From Candidatus Pacearchaeota archaeon (lineage in GTDB: Archaea > Nanobdellota > Nanobdellia > Pacearchaeales > GW2011-AR1): DNA of 10,419 bases. This document shows positions 5,192 through 10,419 of this stretch, piece by piece (position 1 is the first letter of the stretch; every line of letters starts with the position of its first letter). Under the pieces are notes generated by a model that did no database searches, was not told the DNA's origin, and saw only the letters and a program-made list of their open reading frames with translations. Where the stretch lies: NCBI GenBank assembly GCA_016181905.1, contig JACOYM010000079.1:1-10419 (forward strand), in the 5' to 3' direction. The translations under genes were made by a program, and so were the position numbers.

Positions 5192-5806
5192 TTATCCCAA
5201 AAACCTTATTTTTCCCGGGCGGGGCTCATACAGCACGCCTTCCTCAAGCAGCCTTGTTATCTCCTGGTTTATAATCTGCGGCGAGGTGTCAATCGCCATT
5301 ATTATCTTGTCTGCCTCAAGCCCCCCCTCACTTTCAGCGTTCTTTACCATCTCAATAATCCTGTCCTTTATTGCAATTATCTCTTTTTTGTCAACTGGCT
5401 TCTGGCTTTTTTCCATGTCCAGCTCAAGCTTCCTTACTAAAAGATGCCTCGGGTCAACAACCTTTATTATTTCAGGGGATATATAGTTCTCATTATTAAA
5501 TGCCTTTATAGTGCCAATAACCCTTACGCTATTTCCTTGCGTTATATCCTTGAATCTTTCAATATCCTCCCCAAAAATCTTAAGGCGAATCTGGCCGGAA
5601 GCGTCGTCTATTGTAAAAAAAAGATATTTCTTCTCCCCCTCGCTTGCATATCTGTCTATAATGTTTGCTATTATGTTCACCCTGTATATCTGCCTGTCTC
5701 CAAGCTCTACAAACCTTAATCTGCCTTCCTCCATAATGCTCTTGCCTTTGGACAAATCCCCGATTCTCAGCTTGTATGCTGTCTGTCTTTTTATCGCTTC
5801 TAGCAT
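5192..5806 (-). CDS. RPA32-like OB-fold protein with winged-helix tail
   Basis: This 204-aa protein has the architecture of an RPA2/RPA32-type single-strand DNA-binding subunit. A short N-terminal arm leads to an OB-fold at about 38-118 (YRVNIIANIIDRYA, YLFFTIDDASGQIRLKIFGED, GNSVRVIGTIKAFNNENYISPEIIKVVD). A charged linker rich in K and E follows, then a C-terminal winged-helix-like segment at about 145-204 (ADKIIMAIDTSPQIINQEITRLLEEGVLYEPRPGKIRFLG). It probably binds ssDNA or partners at the fork, fitting its place third in the mcm operon. Its ATG at 5806 comes one base after the TAA of the P-loop gene (TAA-A-ATG), so translational coupling is likely. A weak inverted repeat, AAGGCT (5158-5163) / AGCCTT (5188-5193), overlaps the stop codon and could end the operon. 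The call is by architecture and context. Confidence 0.82.
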   Translation of the reverse strand: MLEAIKRQTAYKLRIGDLSKGKSIMEEGRLRFVELGDRQIYRVNIIANIIDRYASEGEKKYLFFTIDDASGQIRLKIFGEDIERFKDITQGNSVRVIGTIKAFNNENYISPEIIKVVDPRHLLVRKLELDMEKSQKPVDKKEIIAIKDRIIEMVKNAESEGGLEADKIIMAIDTSPQIINQEITRLLEEGVLYEPRPGKIRFLG

Positions 5807-5807
5807 T

Positions 5808-6338
5808 TTAATCTATTCTTTTGATAACCTCTGAGATTATTTTATCATCACTTATGCTGTAATCTTTAAAGTTTATATATTTAATTTCAAGCCTTTTTAA
5901 TAGTTTATTCATCATAACCTCTATTCTCTTTTGGAACTCAGAATCTAGTGAGCGTATCTTGTCCTTCTTTAAAAACCCTTGTCTTATTGGCAGTTTTATA
6001 AGGCAGTCATAGGTTTTCATATGCTCAGCTACAATAGGCTCAATCACCCCTGATATTCCAAACTTGTCTGCATAATAACAATAGCCATCCAAAACACTCC
6101 TGTCGCAGACTAAAAAGTCTGATTTTCCTTCTTCCTCAATTTCCCCTATGATTTGGCTTAATATTATCCATATCTGTGTTTTTTTCGAGGCTTGCTCATT
6201 TATAGGAAACGGGCATTTTCGTGCAATCTCTCCGAGAAAGTCTGCGTCTACCCCCTTTTTCTTTAATTTTGACACTAATTCATGGGCAAGGGTAGTCTTG
6301 CCAACCCCATGCGTGCCTATAAAAGCTATCTTTCTCAT
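5808..6338 (-). CDS. P-loop ATPase / nucleotide kinase-like (AAA_28 type)
   Basis: This 176-aa protein starts at the ATG at 6338, immediately after the mcm stop (TAA-A-ATG), with AGAGGA as a ribosome binding site inside the end of mcm. An upstream in-frame extension to 6404 would lie inside mcm and is rejected. Walker A is GTHGVGKTTLA at about residues 8-18. The segment FLVCDRSVLDGYCYY at about 77-91 is the D-R-S-x-x-D motif seen in AAA_28/NadR-like kinases and dTMP kinase relatives. An acidic GEIARKCPF segment and a basic lid-like segment (QGFLKKDKIRS) lie where that family expects them. The phosphoryl acceptor is unknown. Its location between mcm and an RPA-like gene suggests a job tied to DNA replication or nucleotide supply, which is inference. 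Confidence 0.85.
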   Translation of the reverse strand: MRKIAFIGTHGVGKTTLAHELVSKLKKKGVDADFLGEIARKCPFPINEQASKKTQIWIILSQIIGEIEEEGKSDFLVCDRSVLDGYCYYADKFGISGVIEPIVAEHMKTYDCLIKLPIRQGFLKKDKIRSLDSEFQKRIEVMMNKLLKRLEIKYINFKDYSISDDKIISEVIKRID

Positions 6339-6339
6339 T

Positions 6340-9300
6340 TTATATCCTCTGCACAAACCCTTTTCTTGGAATAAATACATCTCCTGATATGTTAAGCTTG
6401 CCAAGAGCGTCCTGAATGTCCTCTGGTTTGAGCTTGCCTTCCATCTCCTTCTCTATCTCCTGCACAGGAATCAATTTGCCTATTCTTGACTCAAGCCTTG
6501 CAAGCGCTTCCCTGACAAGAATAATCTTGCTTCTCTGGGACGTTGATATGCCTGTAACAATCTTGTCAATGTCAAATGTTTTTGTCTCATAGTCATATCC
6601 CACCTGCATCAGATAGTACTTTGTTAAATTAATCGCCCTTCTGACATCATCCCTTGTCACCTTTTTGCTAAGCCTTGTTTTGGCGCTCGCCTCGCTCAGC
6701 CTGACAATCGCCTCCAGCTGCCTTGCGCTTATTGGAATTGGCTTTAATACATCATCTGAGGATGTCGGCGCATTCCTCAAATCGACATAAAACCTCTTTA
6801 TCTCATCTACCGCCTCGTCTGTCAGCTTCGGCTGGACCCTTTGTTTTGAATATGCAATATATTTCCTGAAAAGCTCTTTTTCTATAACGTTCTTTGCCTC
6901 TGCTTTCTGGTGCTCCATCAGCACATGGGTTGCTATTGCCTCATCCTTTGCCCTGTCTGGCAAATCTCTTAGTATGAATATAAGGTCAAACCTGTTAAGC
7001 AGTGTTGGCTGGACATCTATCTGCTTGGCAATAGGCTGAAATGGGTCAAATCTTCCAAGCTTTGGATTTCCTGCTGCCAGAACACTTGTCTCTGCGCGAA
7101 GCGTTGCCTGAACATTAGCCTTGCTTATTGTGACTGTATTATGCAATATGCACCCTTGCGAGATAAATGAGTGGCTTGGCTCTATTGTAACATCATAAGC
7201 CCATTTTTCACTTTCATTCTTTATCAGCTCTATTCCAATAACTTTGTCCCATCCTATATCTGTAGTCAATTTCTCCAAAAAATCTCTATTTTTCTGATTT
7301 TTTGAAAGTTCTAATAGGCTTTTCAAAAATCTTCTGGAAAATGAAAATTTATCCTTTCTTTTCAGATGGTCGTAGATTATATCATAAATCTTATATCTTC
7401 CCACATTCTTTAGCCCTTCATCTTTTATTATGCTAATAATCTTTTCATTAAAACTATCTGGGATTATATCCTTTACACTTCTCTTAATCTTCTTCTCTCT
7501 CAAATAAGCCTCAATTATATTATTCTTTTCTGCCCTTATAAAAGATATTTCATTTAGAAATTTTTCTATATTGTCATAAGAGGTTATCAAAACCTTGAAG
7601 AATTCCCTATCAGTATTTATATTGCTTCTTATTCCAAACCTTAATAATAAGTCTTGTATTTGTTCAGCTAATCTTTTGCTTTTTGTTCCATAGCCAATTC
7701 TTATTGTCCTTTTCTTAATCGTAACATAGCCATCCCCTTCAAACAAGGCAGAAAGCATCTTTGCTATGTCCTGTTTCCGCCCCTTCATAAGAATTCGCGG
7801 GATTTGTTTTTCCCCTGCTCTTTTTAGAACCTCAGGAAAAACAGCCAGGAAAAATCTGGCAAGCTCTGTTGATATATACCTGTACATGAATCTTGCCCCA
7901 TATTCATCTATTCTTGCTTGTTTATACGGGCAAAGATTAAAAACAGATTTCATGCAGCTTTCAAAATCATCTAGCAGCCTTTTATCCTTATTTGCAAAGT
8001 TAATTCCTATAATCTTGCCCCTGTTAATCTCTTTTGAGCCCTCTGCAACAAGATAGCCAATTATCTTGAATAATTCTCCATTATTTTTATTGGGTATCTT
8101 TATATGCTGTATTGCTCTTTTATTTTCAAAATTATAATCAAGATACTGCTCTTTTCCTTCTATAGGCATTACTAATGCAATTGGTATATCCTCGGCGATT
8201 TTTATTGAATCTGCTCTTTTTGTTATTATCTCTCCATTCTCTGCGCAAAAAACAGGATGCTCGGGCGTTACTATTATCTCTCTGCCATTGCCAAACTTTA
8301 TCTTTATAAACCTGTCAAATGCCTTATGTTTGCTTACTCTCGCAACCTTTGTCTTGAATATTCTTTTCCAATCTGTTGTCAAAACCTCAATATCATGTGC
8401 TGGTAAAATAATGCAATCTTTGCCCTCTATCAACTTGTCCTTATTCTTTTCCAACAAACTTTCTACAAACTCTCCTATCTTAACCTCAGAGCCATCTGCA
8501 AGGCTGATTATTGTATCATAATGAAAACACTGCTGCTCAAGCGCCTCGTGCATAGCGCTCCTGTCTCCCTCATCCATCTTCTCAACCTCATCAATGCAAA
8601 CAAGCCCCTTATTTGCCAGCACCATTGCGCCAGCCTCCAGGCTCCATCCCCTCAAAAACTCATCCCTGACAACTGCTGCTGTTAATCCCGCTCCTGTTGT
8701 TCCCCTTCCTGCCACATATCTTCCTTTAGGGGAGATAGAAGCCATAAACTTCAGTATAACAGACTTTGCAACCCCTGGGTCTCCGACAAGCAGAACATGC
8801 AAATCCCCCCTGCTGTCTGTTCCATCAGAGCGCTTTTTCTTCACGCCTGAAAACAGCTGCAACACAAGAGACTGCTTTATCTCCTCATATCCATAGACGC
8901 TCGGAGAAATGCTCTGGGCAAGTTTTTCAAATATCTTTGGGTCCTCTGAAAGCTCTTTAATCTGCCTCTCATCCTCCTCATCTATCTCTAATGTTTCAAA
9001 TGTTTCTTCCAATGGGATGACATTATTAACCTCCACCATCAAATCAAATCGTGTCTGTATTGCCCCTGTATGCGTAGGAACTGGCACCTCCTTGAGAATG
9101 CCTATCACCCTGACTCTGCTCCCGGGCGTTGTCCTCTCCTCCATCTTCGGGTCAACCAAATCCTCTTTCAGGAAAACAGATATCTTTCTCGGCTGCTCTC
9201 CCCCCTCCAGTGTTTCAGGAGATTCCTCAACAACAATTCTCTGCACATCAACCATCTCCCTGCTTGTTAACTTAAAACCACCCTTTCTGCCGCAGCTGCA

Positions 9301-9438
9301 GCGGGAAGGCTCCCTGAAAGTCCTCTCTACCTGCAGGACAGAGATGATTGTTCCGCAGGAAGGGCATTCAAATTTTGCATTTACAACCTGGCAGGACAGA
9401 GATGATTGTTCCGCAGGAAGGGCATTCAAATTTTGCAT
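6340..9438 (-). CDS. mcm: MCM replicative helicase with intein (C-terminal part, frame-broken gene)
   Basis: This reading frame of 1032 codons holds nearly all of the archaeal MCM helicase, the ring ATPase that unwinds DNA at the fork. Residues 1-17 are out-of-frame translation of the duplicated DNA; true MCM sequence begins at V18. Next come the zinc ribbon (C25, C28, C47, C49), the OB part of the N-terminal domain (LEGGEQPRKISVFLKEDLVD), Walker A GDPGVAKS (219-226), Walker B LVCIDEVEKM (279-288), an intein (304-767), sensor 1 AAGNPK (788-793) and arginine finger LLNRFDL (813-819). A C-terminal winged helix closes it. Joining the N-terminal piece and removing one 58-bp copy gives a 1135-aa precursor, or 671 aa after splicing, normal for archaeal MCM. 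The ATG at 9438 is formal; no good ribosome site precedes it. It heads an operon with the P-loop and RPA-like genes. Confidence 0.93.
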   Translation of the reverse strand: MQNLNALPAEQSSLSCQVVNAKFECPSCGTIISVLQVERTFREPSRCSCGRKGGFKLTSREMVDVQRIVVEESPETLEGGEQPRKISVFLKEDLVDPKMEERTTPGSRVRVIGILKEVPVPTHTGAIQTRFDLMVEVNNVIPLEETFETLEIDEEDERQIKELSEDPKIFEKLAQSISPSVYGYEEIKQSLVLQLFSGVKKKRSDGTDSRGDLHVLLVGDPGVAKSVILKFMASISPKGRYVAGRGTTGAGLTAAVVRDEFLRGWSLEAGAMVLANKGLVCIDEVEKMDEGDRSAMHEALEQQCFHYDTIISLADGSEVKIGEFVESLLEKNKDKLIEGKDCIILPAHDIEVLTTDWKRIFKTKVARVSKHKAFDRFIKIKFGNGREIIVTPEHPVFCAENGEIITKRADSIKIAEDIPIALVMPIEGKEQYLDYNFENKRAIQHIKIPNKNNGELFKIIGYLVAEGSKEINRGKIIGINFANKDKRLLDDFESCMKSVFNLCPYKQARIDEYGARFMYRYISTELARFFLAVFPEVLKRAGEKQIPRILMKGRKQDIAKMLSALFEGDGYVTIKKRTIRIGYGTKSKRLAEQIQDLLLRFGIRSNINTDREFFKVLITSYDNIEKFLNEISFIRAEKNNIIEAYLREKKIKRSVKDIIPDSFNEKIISIIKDEGLKNVGRYKIYDIIYDHLKRKDKFSFSRRFLKSLLELSKNQKNRDFLEKLTTDIGWDKVIGIELIKNESEKWAYDVTIEPSHSFISQGCILHNTVTISKANVQATLRAETSVLAAGNPKLGRFDPFQPIAKQIDVQPTLLNRFDLIFILRDLPDRAKDEAIATHVLMEHQKAEAKNVIEKELFRKYIAYSKQRVQPKLTDEAVDEIKRFYVDLRNAPTSSDDVLKPIPISARQLEAIVRLSEASAKTRLSKKVTRDDVRRAINLTKYYLMQVGYDYETKTFDIDKIVTGISTSQRSKIILVREALARLESRIGKLIPVQEIEKEMEGKLKPEDIQDALGKLNISGDVFIPRKGFVQRI
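7138..8529 (-). mobile_element. LAGLIDADG intein in MCM
   Basis: This 464-aa in-frame insertion separates MHEALEQQ from TVTISKA, between Walker B and sensor 1. It has all splicing elements: nucleophile Cys1 (CFHYDTIISLADG), block B TPEHPVF with His at about 91, block F YDVTIEPSHSFIS, block G QGCILHN with penultimate His and terminal Asn, and a Thr as the first residue of the C-extein. Two LAGLIDADG-like motifs mark a homing endonuclease domain: IIGYLVAEGS at about 156-165 (acidic E163) and MLSALFEGDGYV at about 258-269 (D266). Both retain acidic residues, so the nuclease may be active. Its DNA is more A+T-rich than the exteins, suggesting separate acquisition. MCM inteins are known in other archaea at this conserved ATPase core. 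Confidence 0.96.
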
Positions 9439-9449
9439 TTACAACCTGG
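9333..9449. repeat. Perfect 58-bp tandem duplication inside mcm
   Basis: Bases 9333-9390 and 9391-9448 are identical 58-bp direct repeats, with one more matching base at 9449. The unit codes, on the minus strand, for VVNAKFECPSCGTIISVL, the first half of the MCM zinc ribbon. Fifty-eight is not a multiple of three, so the second copy shifts the frame: the upstream frame ends soon after at 9368. The perfect identity means the event is very recent or an assembly artefact. Confidence 0.97.
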
Positions 9450-9805
9450 GGCCTTACTTCGCTTGCCTGCCTGACTATGCCCTCAATTGTTATAAATGTG
9501 TTAAGATGTATTGCCCTCAAATTCCTTACCTTAATGAAATGCGTCTCAGGCAAATCCAAAAGCCTTACCCGGGGATTGCTCACTAATCCCAAATCCTCCA
9601 ATGCAACATCCAGTATCTGCAGCATCTCCTCTGGATACGAGAGAATATTTTCCGCCAGCTCATGGGAAAATGAGGATAAATCCTGAAAGCTAATGAATAC
9701 AACCTTCTTTCCGCCCCTTATGTATTTTCCCAGCTCTTTCTTGTAAAAATTAAAGAAATTCTTCGCCTCTATTAGCATCTCCTCTGTTTTCAGCTTCTTT
9801 TCCAT
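9368..9805 (-). CDS. mcm: MCM N-terminal fragment (domain A), truncated by frameshift
   Basis: The 145 residues from the ATG at 9805 are the start of MCM. The alpha-helical domain A is at about 1-85 and the beginning of the OB-fold domain follows (FIKVRNLRAIHLNTFITIEGIVRQASEVRPQ), up to the zinc ribbon half VVNAKFECPSCGTIISVL. The last seven residues (PGCKCKI) come from the second copy of the 58-bp duplication read in the wrong frame, ending in TGA. The domain names are from the family; the boundaries are estimates. An upstream TTG at 9847 extends the frame by 14 residues. I prefer the ATG at 9805 because AAAGGTG, a good match to the archaeal anti-Shine-Dalgarno, lies about five bases before it, and TATA-like boxes at 9866-9873 and 9879-9886 would give leaders of about 40-50 bases. 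Confidence 0.85.
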   Translation of the reverse strand: MEKKLKTEEMLIEAKNFFNFYKKELGKYIRGGKKVVFISFQDLSSFSHELAENILSYPEEMLQILDVALEDLGLVSNPRVRLLDLPETHFIKVRNLRAIHLNTFITIEGIVRQASEVRPQVVNAKFECPSCGTIISVLPGCKCKI

Positions 9806-9865
9806 GTTGCACCTTTCTCTGCTTTGCTTTTCACCAAAATAGGACAAGCTGCCTCTTTTTATTCT

Positions 9866-9886
9866 TTTTTATATGCTGTTATATAT
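9866..9886 (-). promoter_or_regulatory. TATA boxes of the mcm operon
   Basis: Two TATA-like elements occur on the minus strand, ATATATAA (9879-9886) and TATAAAAA (9866-9873). Either would start transcription at about 9844-9857 and produce a 40-50 base leader carrying the Shine-Dalgarno site. This is unlike the leaderless arrangement of the other promoters in the window. Confidence 0.5.
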
Positions 9887-10031
9887 ATTGGCATAATTGC
9901 ACATAATGCTGCTTTTAATTAGCCTATAAACTCCCTTATTTCCCTTTTTCCTTAGTCTTTTAGAAACAAAATGCGAGTTTATACTTTATTAAGTTATCTT
10001 ACTATGAAGAAGTGGAGAAAAGAGGAAGGCG

Positions 10032-10062
10032 TTGCACAAAAATAAAACATGTTTATGTGCAA
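10032..10062. terminator. Hairpin downstream of the ParB-like gene
   Basis: TTGCACA (10032-10038) pairs with TGTGCAA (10056-10062), and a 10-bp palindrome AAACATGTTT lies between the arms. T-rich runs flank both sides (TTTTT at about 10069-10073 on the plus strand; TTTTATTTTT on the minus strand). It could act as a terminator in either direction, most usefully for the minus-strand gene whose stop codon is at 10075. Confidence 0.4.
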
Positions 10063-10074
10063 ACATAGTTTTTG

Positions 10075-10419
10075 TCACAAAAAGTCAGCACCTGAAATAG
10101 AGTCAGCCCCTTCTTTATCCTGAATAAGAAGAACTTTACAATTATTCTCACCTCTATTGATAAGACACATTGCTCGGTGATTACCTAAGATCACCTCAAA
10201 TAGACCATTATATTTCCTAACGATAATAGGAATTTCAGATAACAAAGAACCTACAATTTGGCTTAAAGAAGAAATTCTTTTGATAGATTCGTCACTTTTT
10301 ATTTTATCAGAATTTTTTAATTTAATACCTCTTTGTGAGCCTCCATGTAAATCATCTAAACATAACAATTCTAAAGGGACTTCTATTAATTTGCAGTATT
10401 TATTATCTAATCTATCAAA
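10075..10419 (-). CDS. ParB/sulfiredoxin-fold domain protein (partial, 5' end outside window)
   Basis: The frame is open from the right edge of the window (FDRLDNKYCKLIEVPLELL...) to a TGA at 10075-10077, at least 114 residues, so the true start is outside and the internal TTG at 10368 need not be used. The sequence has ParB N-terminal-domain features: an opening EVPLELLCLDD strand, a central IPIIVRKYNGLFEVILGNHRAMCLINRG segment with the G-N-H-R motif of the nucleotide-binding loop, and a following strand KVLLIQD. Such domains act in chromosome or plasmid partition (ParB), as phosphotransferases/nucleases, or in modification-linked proteins; which applies is unknown. The protein ends soon after the domain, so it is not a full-length Spo0J-type ParB. 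It is more A+T-rich than mcm, and may mark the edge of an accessory region. Confidence 0.65.
   Translation of the reverse strand, partial: FDRLDNKYCKLIEVPLELLCLDDLHGGSQRGIKLKNSDKIKSDESIKRISSLSQIVGSLLSEIPIIVRKYNGLFEVILGNHRAMCLINRGENNCKVLLIQDKEGADSISGADFL

Larger units (their letters stand above)
9848..10074. other. Intergenic region upstream of mcm and downstream of ParB-like gene
   Basis: This 227-bp region holds the mcm promoter and a hairpin at 10032-10062. It also has a plus-strand TATA-like element (TTTATACT, 9978-9985) followed by a 13-codon micro-ORF at 10004-10045 (MKKWRKEEGVAQK) that ends within the hairpin. I see no supportable gene. The micro-ORF could be a remnant, a small peptide or chance. 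Confidence 0.5.

Noticed and set aside
5444..5834. Plus-strand open frames opposite the RPA-like gene
   Set aside because: They are shadows of a well-supported minus-strand gene with a tight operon junction.
6340..6404. N-terminal extension of the P-loop protein to 6404
   Set aside because: It would overlap the end of mcm; the ATG at 6338 has a ribosome site and lies directly after the mcm stop, and the family begins right at that Met.
9333..9449. Programmed ribosomal frameshift as the explanation for the split mcm
   Set aside because: No slippery heptamer or stimulatory structure was recognised, and a simple duplication fully accounts for the frame change.
8909..9586. Long plus-strand open frame of 225 codons opposite mcm
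   Set aside because: It is antisense to the strongly conserved MCM sequence, rich in Ser/Leu/Pro as expected for a shadow frame, and has no promoter or ribosome site.
9873..9905. Minus-strand 11-codon frame (MCNYANIYNSI) upstream of mcm
   Set aside because: It overlaps the TATA box of mcm and has no supporting signal beyond a weak TATA-like sequence.
1..10419. CRISPR array, transposase, integrase, toxin-antitoxin or defence genes
   Set aside because: Looked for on both strands; no spaced repeat array, terminal inverted repeats with a transposase, or such protein motifs were seen.

Overview
The window is a stretch of archaeal chromosome, A+T-rich and gene-dense. The evidence is the gene content: translation factors aIF1A and aIF2-beta, a Dim2/Pno1-like KH protein, DUF424, an archaeal MCM helicase and an RPA-like OB-fold protein. 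BRE/TATA-like boxes sit about 25 bp upstream of several start codons, as expected for leaderless archaeal mRNAs. The style (short genes, hypothetical membrane protein, intein, odd tRNA) suits a DPANN-type archaeon of the Woesearchaeota/Pacearchaeota kind, but that placement is inference. Almost everything is on the minus strand; the one complete plus-strand gene of convincing quality is a HAD hydrolase.

Layout, left to right. 1-123 holds an inverted-repeat hairpin and possibly the tail of a plus-strand gene. A two-TM hypothetical protein (124-738) and a nitroreductase (801-1343) follow; their 3' ends share an identical 19-bp sequence across the stop codon. A tRNA-Asn(GTT) with about 30 extra bases in its D-loop lies at 1386-1490, just downstream of the aIF1A-KH protein pair (1517-2423). 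The HAD gene (2539-3273) diverges from aIF1A and converges on a small translation-linked cluster: DUF424, a 47-aa zinc ribbon protein and aIF2-beta (3330-4284). An unrecognised 254-aa protein (4324-5088) lies upstream of aIF2-beta.

The largest unit is a replication operon read leftward from about 9805: mcm, a P-loop nucleotide kinase-like protein and an RPA32-like OB-fold/winged-helix protein, with very tight junctions. The mcm gene is remarkable twice. It carries a complete 464-aa LAGLIDADG intein between Walker B and sensor 1. Its reading frame is also broken by a perfect 58-bp tandem duplication inside the zinc-ribbon coding region, which splits it into a 145-aa N-terminal piece and a large C-terminal piece. 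Removing one copy restores a 1135-aa precursor, or a 671-aa spliced MCM. Beyond mcm, an intergenic region with a hairpin leads to the 3' part of a ParB/sulfiredoxin-fold gene that runs off the right edge.

The strongest items for a second look are the mcm duplication, the intein, the D-loop insertion in the tRNA and the shared gene 3' ends. I saw no CRISPR array, rRNA, insertion sequence or defence system.
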